A program made the translations under genes and the position numbers. Positions 24,170 to 31,344 of a stretch of DNA of 54,477 bases are shown here, piece after piece. The stretch is from a bacterium. GTDB taxonomy: Bacteria > Hydrothermota > UBA3073 > JACQXS01. The notes below the pieces were generated by a model. That model searched no databases. It was given only the letters and a program-made list of their open reading frames with translations, and was not told where the DNA came from. The stretch spans positions 1 to 54,477 of the forward strand of contig JAUWHX010000008.1 in the NCBI GenBank assembly GCA_030605695.1. The letters run 5' to 3'. Numbering within the stretch: the first letter of the stretch is position 1; each line of letters opens with the position of its first letter.

Positions 24170-24219
24170 TTGACAACTCACCAGATCTGCCGATAAGTAT
24201 AGTGGTGAATTGTGGTGAA
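24170..24219 (+). promoter_or_regulatory. mraZ promoter and MraZ-type operator
   Basis: TTGACA (24170-24175) is followed at 16-18 bp by GATAAGTA. Downstream, GTGGTGAA occurs twice exactly 10 bp apart (24202-24209 and 24212-24219), with a third partial GGGGTTAA after it. MraZ autorepressors bind direct G-rich repeats at 10-bp spacing just upstream of mraZ, so this is the expected operator. Confidence 0.75.
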
Positions 24220-24230
24220 AAGGGGTTAAG

Positions 24231-24665
24231 ATGTATAATGGAAAGTATAGATATTCATTAGAGGAAAAGGGGCGGTTGTTTATACCGGTTAAGTTTAGGA
24301 GAGGGCTTTCTCCTGAGGCGGAGGACAGTTTTGTGGTTACGCGTGGTTGGGATGGATGTTTGGGGATATATCCTTTGGATGGGTGGAGGAAAGTGGAGAA
24401 AAAATTAGAAGAGTATCCTCAGGAAAATGCAAGGGCAAGGAAGTTGGTGAGATGGTTTTCCGCAAATGCTGAAGTTGTGAGGCTTGATGCACAAGGAAGA
24501 ATTAAGATTCCTCAGCATCTTTTGGGATTTGCTGGACTTAAGAAAGAAGTCGTAATCATAGGAGTTCTTAATCGGATAGAATTATGGAATCCTGAGGTTT
24601 ACGAAAAGGAGGAGGAGGAGAGTGACCCCGCGAAGCTTGGGTCACTTGGTAATTTAAAATTATAA
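24231..24665 (+). CDS. mraZ: Transcriptional regulator MraZ
   Basis: Two SpoVT/AbrB-like half domains are visible, YRYSLEEKGRLFIPVKFR (about 5-22) and VVRLDAQGRIKIPQHLL (about 82-98), each with the conserved GR-IP core. MraZ forms a ring and represses its own operon by binding the repeats just upstream. The gene opens the dcw cluster, its standard place. The last 15 residues (EEEESDPAKLGSLGNLKL) are a non-conserved tail. Confidence 0.96.
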   Translation: MYNGKYRYSLEEKGRLFIPVKFRRGLSPEAEDSFVVTRGWDGCLGIYPLDGWRKVEKKLEEYPQENARARKLVRWFSANAEVVRLDAQGRIKIPQHLLGFAGLKKEVVIIGVLNRIELWNPEVYEKEEEESDPAKLGSLGNLKL

Positions 24666-24693
24666 GAAATGGTTGATAAGTTTCACGATACAG

Positions 24694-25518
24694 ATGCATG
24701 AACCTGTGTTGGTTGAAGAGCTCCTTTTTTGGCTTAATATTAAAGAGAATGGTATTTATGTTGACTGTACTTTAGGGAGTGGGGGGCATACGAAAGCAAT
24801 TTTCGAAAAAGCCAAGAAAGTAAAGATTTATGGAATTGACAGAGATTTAGAGGCAATATCCAGATTAAAAATTAAAAGTAAAAAGTTAAAAGTTCTACGA
24901 GCGAACTTTAGAGCCCTATCAAATATTATAGAAGAGAAGGTTGATGGAATATTATTTGACATTGGAATCTCAAGCGAGCAACTTGATTCGCCGGAGAGAG
25001 GATTCAGTTATAGATTTGATAGTCCTCTTGACCTTCGTATGGACCAGAGTCGTGGAGTTCCCTGCTTTGAGTTGCTTGAGAAATTCAATCAGGATGATTT
25101 AGAGTTTATTTTAAAAAATTATGGAGAGGAGAGACGAAGCAAAAAGATTGCTGCAGAAATAATAAAAAATAAGCCAAAAACAACGGGAGAACTTGTAGAA
25201 ATTATCCGTCGGATAACTCCTTATAAAGGAAGGTCAAGGGTTTTAGCTCGCGTATTTCAGGCTTTAAGGATATTTGTAAATGATGAGCTTGAGTGTCTTC
25301 GTGAAGGATTATGCGAGGCAACCAAAATTCTTAAAAAAGGCGGAAGAGTATGTGTAATTTCTTATCATTCTCTTGAAGACCGTATTGTAAAGAGATATTT
25401 CAAAGAGGAGCCCGCCTTGATTGTTTTGACAAAGAAGCCCGTTCGGCCAAGAGAGAGTGAAGTAAGCAGGAATCCAAGGTCAAGGAGTGCGAAACTCAGA
25501 TGTGCTGAAAAACAGTAA
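24694..25518 (+). CDS. rsmH: 16S rRNA (cytosine1402-N4)-methyltransferase
   Basis: The start MHEPVLVEELLFWL is the usual one for RsmH, so ATG 24694 is preferred over an in-frame TTG at 24673. The SAM-binding VDCTLGSGGHTKAI, the GILFDIGISSEQLDSPERGFSY segment and CVISYHSLEDRIVKRYF are all present. It methylates the same 16S nucleotide as RsmI, in the same window. A 7-bp array (24864-24898) supplies residues RLKIKSKKLKVL where family members have a short variable loop. Confidence 0.95.
   Translation: MHEPVLVEELLFWLNIKENGIYVDCTLGSGGHTKAIFEKAKKVKIYGIDRDLEAISRLKIKSKKLKVLRANFRALSNIIEEKVDGILFDIGISSEQLDSPERGFSYRFDSPLDLRMDQSRGVPCFELLEKFNQDDLEFILKNYGEERRSKKIAAEIIKNKPKTTGELVEIIRRITPYKGRSRVLARVFQALRIFVNDELECLREGLCEATKILKKGGRVCVISYHSLEDRIVKRYFKEEPALIVLTKKPVRPRESEVSRNPRSRSAKLRCAEKQ
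24864..24898 (+). repeat. 7-bp array (ATTAAAA/GTTAAAA)5 inside rsmH
   Basis: Five consecutive 7-bp units, with the last one degenerate, read in frame. Confidence 0.75.
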
Positions 25519-25526
25519 CATAGGAA

Positions 25527-25775
25527 ATGAATACATTAAAGAATTTTACACCAAAAGACATATGGTTATTTGTTTTGATAGGATTCCTTACTGCTCTTAT
25601 TTATTTATTTGAGCACTCAACTACTGTGAAACTTACCTTTCAAGCCCATGAGAAAACTAAGAAGCTGTCTCAAATCAGTGGAAGCGTAGAAAAACTACGA
25701 GTTAAGGAAGTTGCTCTAAGCTCAGCAAAAAGAATATACAGAGTAACTACTCTCCTCAACCCTGTGGGAAAGTAA
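25527..25775 (+). CDS. ftsL: FtsL-like division protein, 82 aa
   Basis: It is a small bitopic protein: a short cytosolic start, a membrane helix (about residues 13-30, IWLFVLIGFLTALIYLF) and then a heptad-like segment (LSQISGSVEKLRVKEVAL). Size, topology and position between rsmH and ftsI are those of FtsL, which recruits FtsB and activates FtsWI. Sequence conservation in FtsL is always low, so the call rests on context. Confidence 0.75.
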   Translation: MNTLKNFTPKDIWLFVLIGFLTALIYLFEHSTTVKLTFQAHEKTKKLSQISGSVEKLRVKEVALSSAKRIYRVTTLLNPVGK

Positions 25776-25778
25776 AAT

Positions 25779-27299
25779 ATGGATAAGAAAGTATCTCTTG
25801 GAAGACTAACCTTAATTATAGGACTTGCCATTGTATTCGAGCTTTCTATTATTGCGAGACTCATTAATCTCCAGTTTTTCCGTCGCAGTGGGTTCCAGAT
25901 TCGTGTCAAGGAACAATCGGAAACAAAAGTTAAAGTAACGGCTAAGAGGGGTAGAATTTATGATAGATACCGTAGAATCCTTGCTACCTCTATCAGCAAG
26001 CAGTCCACAGGATTCTGCGAAAGGGTATATCCACTCGAAGAGGTTGCAGGAAATTTGCTTGGGTTCGTAGGAAAAGATAATATAGGATTAGAAGGAGTAG
26101 AGTATGAATTTGACCCTCTCCTTTCTGGAAAACCGGGATGGATGACTCTGGGCAAGACCCCACGAGGGCATCTTTACCCTTACCCGGGTTATCCTCGCAC
26201 CCGCGTGAAACCCGCAAAAGACATTGTTTTAACAATAGATGCTGACATTCAAGCTATTATTGAGGCAGCTTTAATGAAAAGAATTAATGAGGTGCAAGCA
26301 AAAAAGGGAAGCGCTGTAGTTATTGACCCAAGAACTGGTGAGATATTAGCTATGGCAACAGTCCCTTCTTATAATCCTAATCACTGGAAAAGAGAAGCTT
26401 GCCGAAGAAATGTTCCTCTCCAGGACCAATTTGAACCAGGCAGTACTTTTAAAATTGTACCCTTATCTATTATTGTAGAGGAAAGTCTTGTAGGTCTTGA
26501 GGACACAGTTGAAGATGGGACTGCAAAAATAACAATAAGTGGCAAGACAATCAGAGATGTTAAGCCACATGGTCCATTCACATTTGCTCAAGCTGTTTGG
26601 AAGTCAAGCAATGTAGCGTTTGTTAAACTCACAAACTTAATTGGCAAACACAGATTTTATTCTGCTGCAAGAGCTTTTGGCTTTGGAATTCCAACCGGAG
26701 TATCTCTTCCAGGAGAAGCGAGCGGAAGTTTATCTCTTCCATCAGGCTGGAGTAATCTGAGATTTGCAAACCTTGCTTTTGGTCAGGGAGTGAGTTGTAG
26801 TTTGCTTCAGCTCGCCTTTGCATATCAGGCAATTGCAAATGATGGAGTGCTCTTAAAACCAATAATAATTAAAGAGGTCATTTCAGAAAAAGGAAAAGTG
26901 CTTTATGAAGAGAAACCTATGAAAGTTCGAGAAGTTTTACCTCCGGAAAAAGCAAAAGAGGTTACAGAACTTTTATGTGGAGTAGTAGAAAATGGAAGTG
27001 GAATGCTTGCGCGGATTAAAGGGCTGAAGATGGCAGGAAAAACTGGAACTGCAAATAAGTGTGTTAGTGGAAGGTATGTTTCATCTTATATGTCAAGTTT
27101 TGTATGTTTTTTCCCAGCAGATAACCCCATATTTCTTGTTGCTACTGTAATTGATGAGCCAAAATATGTATATCTTGGTGGTGAGGTTGGCGGTCCTCTA
27201 ATGCACGAGATAGCAAGAAAAATCACTCGGATAAGGGAATATAGAGTTATTGACTGCCAACCACCGACCGTGGATAGTGGAGTTGAAGATGAAGCTTAA
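25779..27299 (+). CDS. ftsI: Division-specific peptidoglycan transpeptidase (PBP3/FtsI)
   Basis: One membrane helix (about 10-34) is followed by the pedestal domain and the transpeptidase domain with all three motifs: S222TFK, S276SN and K421TG. At 506 residues it is short. Between RGRIYDRYRRILATSIS and RVYPLEEVAGNLLGF, where FtsI proteins usually have 60-80 residues, only KQSTGFCE is left. That junction is the CCACAGGATTCTGCGAA element (26004-26021), suggesting a repeat-associated deletion of part of the pedestal. The active site is intact, so the enzyme is probably functional. The C-terminus overlaps the murE start by 11 bp. Confidence 0.95.
   Translation: MDKKVSLGRLTLIIGLAIVFELSIIARLINLQFFRRSGFQIRVKEQSETKVKVTAKRGRIYDRYRRILATSISKQSTGFCERVYPLEEVAGNLLGFVGKDNIGLEGVEYEFDPLLSGKPGWMTLGKTPRGHLYPYPGYPRTRVKPAKDIVLTIDADIQAIIEAALMKRINEVQAKKGSAVVIDPRTGEILAMATVPSYNPNHWKREACRRNVPLQDQFEPGSTFKIVPLSIIVEESLVGLEDTVEDGTAKITISGKTIRDVKPHGPFTFAQAVWKSSNVAFVKLTNLIGKHRFYSAARAFGFGIPTGVSLPGEASGSLSLPSGWSNLRFANLAFGQGVSCSLLQLAFAYQAIANDGVLLKPIIIKEVISEKGKVLYEEKPMKVREVLPPEKAKEVTELLCGVVENGSGMLARIKGLKMAGKTGTANKCVSGRYVSSYMSSFVCFFPADNPIFLVATVIDEPKYVYLGGEVGGPLMHEIARKITRIREYRVIDCQPPTVDSGVEDEA
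26004..26021. repeat. CCACAGGATTCTGCGAA element at the shortened pedestal of ftsI
   Basis: TCCACAGGATTCTGCGAA is identical over its length to the two ftsA copies. Read as QSTGFCE. Confidence 0.8.
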
Positions 27300-28848
27300 A
27301 GAACTTATAAAAGAGTTAATCCGTCAACCGATGGAGAAAAGTGAAAAGTTAAAAGTTATAGAAAATATAGAAGTAAAAGGTATTAGTTATGATTCACGGC
27401 TCGTAAAACCGGGCTGGCTTTTTGTAGCTCTTAAAGGTGATAACTTTGATGGACATTCCTTTCTTGAACAGGCAAAACAAAAGGGTGCAATTGCTGCAAT
27501 CTGTAATCTGTCTACAGGATCCGATGGACAATCTGTAATCTCTAACCCCAGATTGCCAATTATAGCAGTAGAGGATAGTAGAACCATGCTTGCGGATTTA
27601 GCACAGAAATTTTATGGCAATCCATCTAATGATTTAAAAATAATAGGAGTAACAGGAACTTATGGAAAAACAACATCAACTTGGCTATTGAAATCAATAT
27701 ATGAGGCACAGGGTTTGCAAACTGGCTTAATCGGAACCATTAAATACGAGATAGGCGATAACTCTGTATCTGCTCATCATACGACTCCTGAATCCCTTGA
27801 TTTGCAAAGGATTTTTTATGAGCTAAGAGAACAAGGTATAAAAGTTTGTATTATGGAAGTCTCTTCACATGGACTCGCACTTGAGAGAGTTCGTGGAGTA
27901 GATTTTGACATCGCTGCTCTCACTGGCTTAGGCAGAGACCATCTTGATTTTCACCATACTCTTAAAGAGTATGAAAACACAAAACTCAAACTCTTTTCGG
28001 ATTTAAAACCCGATGCTCTTGCTGTATTAAATCAAGATGACCACACTTTTAACCGCTTCAAAAAATATACAAAGGCAAAAGTTATAAGTTATGGGACTTC
28101 TTCTCCACAGGTCGCAGACTCGTTTCAAGATTCTGCGAATAAGTGTAATGTGTGTGGTAAGCTTTGCTCTTCAACTCAAGAGGGAATTGAGGTTCTTATA
28201 CGATGGGATGGTAGGAAAGAAAAGATTTCTTCTAAGTTGGTGGGAGGGTACAACCTTTATAATGTTTTACTCGCAGCTACTTGTGCTTTAAAAGACGGAG
28301 CCAGTTTTGAGGTAATTCGTGAAGGAATAGAGAAGATGGAACAGGTCCCGGGAAGATTTGAACGAGTAGGTCGTGTAATAGTGGATTATGCACATACACC
28401 TGAGGCATTGAAATCTGCACTCAAGTCCACAAGAGAACTTGCTAAAGGAAGAATTATATGTGTATTCGGATGCGGGGGAGACAGAGACCAAGGGAAACGT
28501 CCTTTAATGGGGAAAATTGCTTCTGAACTCGCAGATTATGTGATTCTTACCACAGATAATCCAAGAAGTGAAGACCCTCTCCAGATTATAGAAGATATTA
28601 TACAAGGAGTTACTGTTGGAAATTATGAAATCGTTCTTGACCGTGAACAGGCAATCCGTACGGCAATTGAGAGGTCAAGTGAAGAGGACATTATTTTATT
28701 AGTGGGAAAGGGACACGAAAATTATCAGATTTACGGCGAGCTGAAAATTCCTTGGGACGATAGAGAAGTAGCAAGAGAAATTCAAAACAATTCACCACAG
28801 AGTCAGGGAGACGCGAAGGACACAAAGAATAAGGCACATGTTGTATAA
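27289..28848 (+). CDS. murE: UDP-MurNAc-L-Ala-D-Glu:meso-DAP ligase
   Basis: The ATP loop is GVTGTYGKTTST (the usual GTNGKT with Tyr for Asn, about 120-131). SSHGLALERVRGVDFD and LGRDHLDFHHTLKEY follow, and DNPR at 423-426 marks meso-diaminopimelate specificity. ATG 27289 overlaps ftsI and has GGAG upstream; the frame is open further back to 27250 but inside ftsI. Three repeat-derived segments are in frame: a heptamer array near the N-terminus (27336-27356), the GGATCC element (27514-27533) with TAATCTG flanks, and the long CCACAGG...GATTCTGCGAATAA element (28104-28142). The last 17 residues lie in a palindrome (28794-28885). A 76-bp tract is shared with murF. Confidence 0.96.
   Translation: MKLKELIKELIRQPMEKSEKLKVIENIEVKGISYDSRLVKPGWLFVALKGDNFDGHSFLEQAKQKGAIAAICNLSTGSDGQSVISNPRLPIIAVEDSRTMLADLAQKFYGNPSNDLKIIGVTGTYGKTTSTWLLKSIYEAQGLQTGLIGTIKYEIGDNSVSAHHTTPESLDLQRIFYELREQGIKVCIMEVSSHGLALERVRGVDFDIAALTGLGRDHLDFHHTLKEYENTKLKLFSDLKPDALAVLNQDDHTFNRFKKYTKAKVISYGTSSPQVADSFQDSANKCNVCGKLCSSTQEGIEVLIRWDGRKEKISSKLVGGYNLYNVLLAATCALKDGASFEVIREGIEKMEQVPGRFERVGRVIVDYAHTPEALKSALKSTRELAKGRIICVFGCGGDRDQGKRPLMGKIASELADYVILTTDNPRSEDPLQIIEDIIQGVTVGNYEIVLDREQAIRTAIERSSEEDIILLVGKGHENYQIYGELKIPWDDREVAREIQNNSPQSQGDAKDTKNKAHVV
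27336..27356 (+). repeat. 7-bp array (GAAAAGT)3 inside murE
   Basis: Three units, GAAAAGT, GAAAAGT and TAAAAGT, give residues EKSEKLKV. Confidence 0.7.
27425..27500 (+). repeat. 76-bp tract shared with murF (murE copy)
   Basis: It is identical to 29050-29125 except for one base, and encodes ALKGDNFDGHSFLEQAKQKG. The similarity ends sharply on both sides. Confidence 0.92.
27496..27560 (+). repeat. Compound insertion in murE: inverted ends around a GGATCCGATGGACAATC element
   Basis: GCAATCTG (27496-27503) and CAGATTGC (27552-27559) form inverted ends around TAATCTG-type heptamers and the GGATCCGATGGACAATC core (27517-27533). It encodes residues NLSTGSDGQSVISNPRLP. Confidence 0.7.
28104..28142 (+). 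repeat. Long form of the CCACAGG...GATTCTGCGAATAA element in murE
   Basis: The short element is split by GTCGCAGACTCGTTTCAA, a motif also seen at 14936 and (reverse) near 2437. Read as PQVADSFQDSANK. Confidence 0.7.
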
Positions 28849-28885
28849 AAACTTTGTGAGCTCTGTGACTTTGGGTCTTTGTGGT
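28794..28885. repeat. Palindromic repeat across the murE 3' end
   Basis: ACCACAGAGTC... (from 28794) pairs imperfectly with ...CTTTGTGGT (to 28885), of the same class as 12491-12558. It encodes the last 17 residues of MurE and reaches to 11 bp before the murF ATG. Confidence 0.8.
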
Positions 28886-28895
28886 TAACTATACT

Positions 28896-30251
28896 ATGGA
28901 AGAGATAAGACTTGAAGATATTTTAAAGGCAGTTAGTGGGTCCATTCCCAACTCTCAACTCCGAGGCGAGCCTCTCTCAACTCTTAACTCACAACCCATA
29001 AAAGGGGTGAGTATAGATTCAAGAACTGTCAGCCCTGGCGAGCTATTCATAGCTCTTAAAGGTAATAACTTTGATGGACATTCCTTTCTTGAACAGGCAA
29101 AACAAAAGGGTGCAATTGCTGCAATTGTGCAAATCCCCAATCCCTCCGCAGGATCCGATGGACAATCCCCAATCCCAAGCATAGTGGTAAAAGATACTCT
29201 AATAGCACTTGGAGATTTAGCAGATTGGTACAGAAACCTATTTTCTATTCCAATTATTGGAATTACAGGCTCAAATGGTAAAACGACCACAAAAGAGCTT
29301 ACAGCAAAATGTCTTTCTACAAAGTATAGAGTTCTGAAGAACGAAAAAAGCTTCAATAGTCTTACAGGAGTTCCTCTCACTTTATTTAATCTAAGCAAGA
29401 ACGATGAGATATGTGTTCTCGAAATCGGAGCAAATCACCCCGGAGAGATTGGGAGACTTGCTCAAATTGCAAAACCAAGCATTGGCGTAATCACAAACAT
29501 AGCTCCTACTCATCTTGAGAATTTCAAAACAATTGAAGGGGTTTTAGAAGAAAAGCTTAAATTACTTGAAATGGCAGAGGTTTCTATTTTAAATGCTGAT
29601 GACCCTCTTCTTTCACAGAGAAGGAATGCTTTTAAATTCGGAATAAACAATGGAGACTTGAGAGCAGAGCTCCTAGAATCAACTAAGGGGATAAGATTTA
29701 AAGTAAATGGGGTTCTTTTTGAACTCCCCTTATTTGGGAAGTATCAGGTTTATAATGCTCTTGCTGCTATATCTGTAGGAATTCACTCTAATCTGGAACT
29801 TCAGGAGTTGAGCGAAACTCTTAAAGAGGCAGTTCCTGCTCCACATCGTGAAGAAATAATAAATTTTAATGGAATTAAAATTATAGATAGTACATACAAT
29901 GCAAATCCTGTCTCAATGAGGCTTGCACTTGAAGAATTGAAAAGATACAAGGGACGGAAAGTTGCAATTTTAGGAGATATGTTAGAACTTGGAGAAAATG
30001 CAAGCCAGTTCCACCTTGCAATAGGGAAAACCCTCAAAGAATTCGGAGTTCAAATTATAATTGGAGTTGGAGAACTGGCAAAGGGGTATGTTAACGGGAA
30101 CGGAGTTGATGAGAAATTTTATTTTGAGTCTATAGATTTACTTTTGAAAGAGATAGGAAATGTTATAAAACCCGGAGATGTGATTCTCATCAAAGGGTCT
30201 CGTGCAATAGGGATGGAGAGAATAGTTGAAAGTTTAAAGTTGAAAGTTTAA
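28896..30251 (+). CDS. murF: UDP-MurNAc-tripeptide:D-Ala-D-Ala ligase
   Basis: GITGSNGKTTTKEL (about 122-135) is the ATP loop, followed by EIGANHPGEI, TNIAPTHLENF and the conserved IDSTYNANPVSMRLAL with AILGDMLELG. It adds D-Ala-D-Ala to the UDP-linked tripeptide. ATG 28896 is preferred; a GTG at 28881 lies in the preceding palindrome. Repeat-derived, in-frame parts are NSQLRGEPLSTLNSQ near residue 25 (heptamers with a CTCCGAGGCGAGCC element), the 76-bp tract shared with murE, the GGATCC element (29148-29167), and the C-terminal SLKLKV from a heptamer array. Confidence 0.95.
   Translation: MEEIRLEDILKAVSGSIPNSQLRGEPLSTLNSQPIKGVSIDSRTVSPGELFIALKGNNFDGHSFLEQAKQKGAIAAIVQIPNPSAGSDGQSPIPSIVVKDTLIALGDLADWYRNLFSIPIIGITGSNGKTTTKELTAKCLSTKYRVLKNEKSFNSLTGVPLTLFNLSKNDEICVLEIGANHPGEIGRLAQIAKPSIGVITNIAPTHLENFKTIEGVLEEKLKLLEMAEVSILNADDPLLSQRRNAFKFGINNGDLRAELLESTKGIRFKVNGVLFELPLFGKYQVYNALAAISVGIHSNLELQELSETLKEAVPAPHREEIINFNGIKIIDSTYNANPVSMRLALEELKRYKGRKVAILGDMLELGENASQFHLAIGKTLKEFGVQIIIGVGELAKGYVNGNGVDEKFYFESIDLLLKEIGNVIKPGDVILIKGSRAIGMERIVESLKLKV
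28951..29001 (+). repeat. Heptamer tract with CTCCGAGGCGAGCC element inside murF
   Basis: ACTCTCA, ACTCTTA and ACTCACA units surround AACTCCGAGGCGAGCCTC (28957-28974). The core resembles CACTCCGCGGTGAACCAC in dnaX (49879-49896); both encode LRGEP. Confidence 0.65.
29050..29125 (+). repeat. 76-bp tract shared with murE (murF copy)
   Basis: It has one difference from 27425-27500 over 76 bases and is followed, after a short divergent stretch, by the same GGATCCGATGGACAATC motif (29151-29167). Confidence 0.92.
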
Positions 30252-30254
30252 AGC
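30228..30254 (+). repeat. 7-bp array (GAAAGTT/TAAAGTT)4 at the murF 3' end
   Basis: Four alternating heptamers encode the C-terminal residues ESLKLKV and the stop codon. Confidence 0.75.
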
Positions 30255-30261
30255 TAAAAAG

Positions 30262-31344
30262 ATGCTTTATCATTTATTATATCCGCTTCACACTGAGATT
30301 TCTGCCTTTAATTTATTCAGGTATATTACAATAAGAGCTGGATTTGCTGGTGCAACTGCTCTTATTCTCTCTTTTATATTTGGCCCCAAATTAATAAGAT
30401 ATCTTTCAAGGCAGGGACTATTTGCCGGGATAAGAGAAGAAAGCATACCAAACCAAGAACACAAAACTAATGTTCCCACTATGGGGGGAGTGCTTATACT
30501 TTCAGTTAGCATAATTTCTACTCTTTTGTGGACAAATCTTAAGGAAAATTTCATCTGGGTGGCGTTATTTGCTTTTTTAGCTCTTGGAATTTTGGGCTTT
30601 TCGGATGACTGGAGAAAAATTAAAAAGGGCAAAGGAATGCGGCCACTTTACAAAATTATGTGGCAAATAGCAATCGGGATTTGTGTAGGAGCATATGTAT
30701 TTTGGCTACCTAAAGATCCTGCATTCCGAACTGCTACATCCTTACTTTTCGTGAAAAACATTTTTCTTTACTTTAGTGGTTTTTATATCCCTTTTGTAGT
30801 TCTGGTAATTGTCGGAACATCTAACTCTACCAATCTTGCTGACGGACTTGATGGACTATCTATCGGCTTGATTGTAGAAGTTGCTCTTGCTTATGCTATA
30901 CTTGCTTATGCAGTTGGAAATGTAAAAATATCTGATTATTTAAATATACTCTATATCCCTGGAAGCGGAGAACTTACAGTATTTCTTACAGCAATAGTAG
31001 GTGCTGGATTAGGATTTCTATGGTTTAATATTCATCCTGCTCAAATAATTATGGGGGACACAGGAGCTTTGGCATTAGGAGGTGCTATTGGCACCTGTGC
31101 TGTTTTTATAAAACAAGAAATACTCTTAATTCTTGCAGGTGGAGTATTTGTTATTGAAGTAGTGTCTGTTATTTTGCAAGTAATATATTTCAAACGGACG
31201 CATGGGAAGAGATTATTCTTGATGACACCGATTCATCATCATTATTCGAAAACCGGAGTGCCGGAGGAGAAAATTGTTGTTCGATTTTGGATTATGGGAA
31301 TTTTGTTTCTCCTGATAGCTCTTTCAACACTTAAAATAAGATGA
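30262..31344 (+). CDS. mraY: Phospho-N-acetylmuramoyl-pentapeptide transferase
   Basis: This is a polytopic membrane enzyme of normal length (360 aa). It has PNQEHKTNVPTMGGVLIL near residue 67, FSDDWRK near 113, the LADGLDGLSIGL motif near 192 with the catalytic aspartates, IIMGDTGALALGGAIG near 263, and the PIHHHYSKTG histidine motif near 316. It moves phospho-MurNAc-pentapeptide onto undecaprenyl phosphate to make lipid I. Its stop overlaps murD as ATGA. Confidence 0.97.
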   Translation: MLYHLLYPLHTEISAFNLFRYITIRAGFAGATALILSFIFGPKLIRYLSRQGLFAGIREESIPNQEHKTNVPTMGGVLILSVSIISTLLWTNLKENFIWVALFAFLALGILGFSDDWRKIKKGKGMRPLYKIMWQIAIGICVGAYVFWLPKDPAFRTATSLLFVKNIFLYFSGFYIPFVVLVIVGTSNSTNLADGLDGLSIGLIVEVALAYAILAYAVGNVKISDYLNILYIPGSGELTVFLTAIVGAGLGFLWFNIHPAQIIMGDTGALALGGAIGTCAVFIKQEILLILAGGVFVIEVVSVILQVIYFKRTHGKRLFLMTPIHHHYSKTGVPEEKIVVRFWIMGILFLLIALSTLKIR

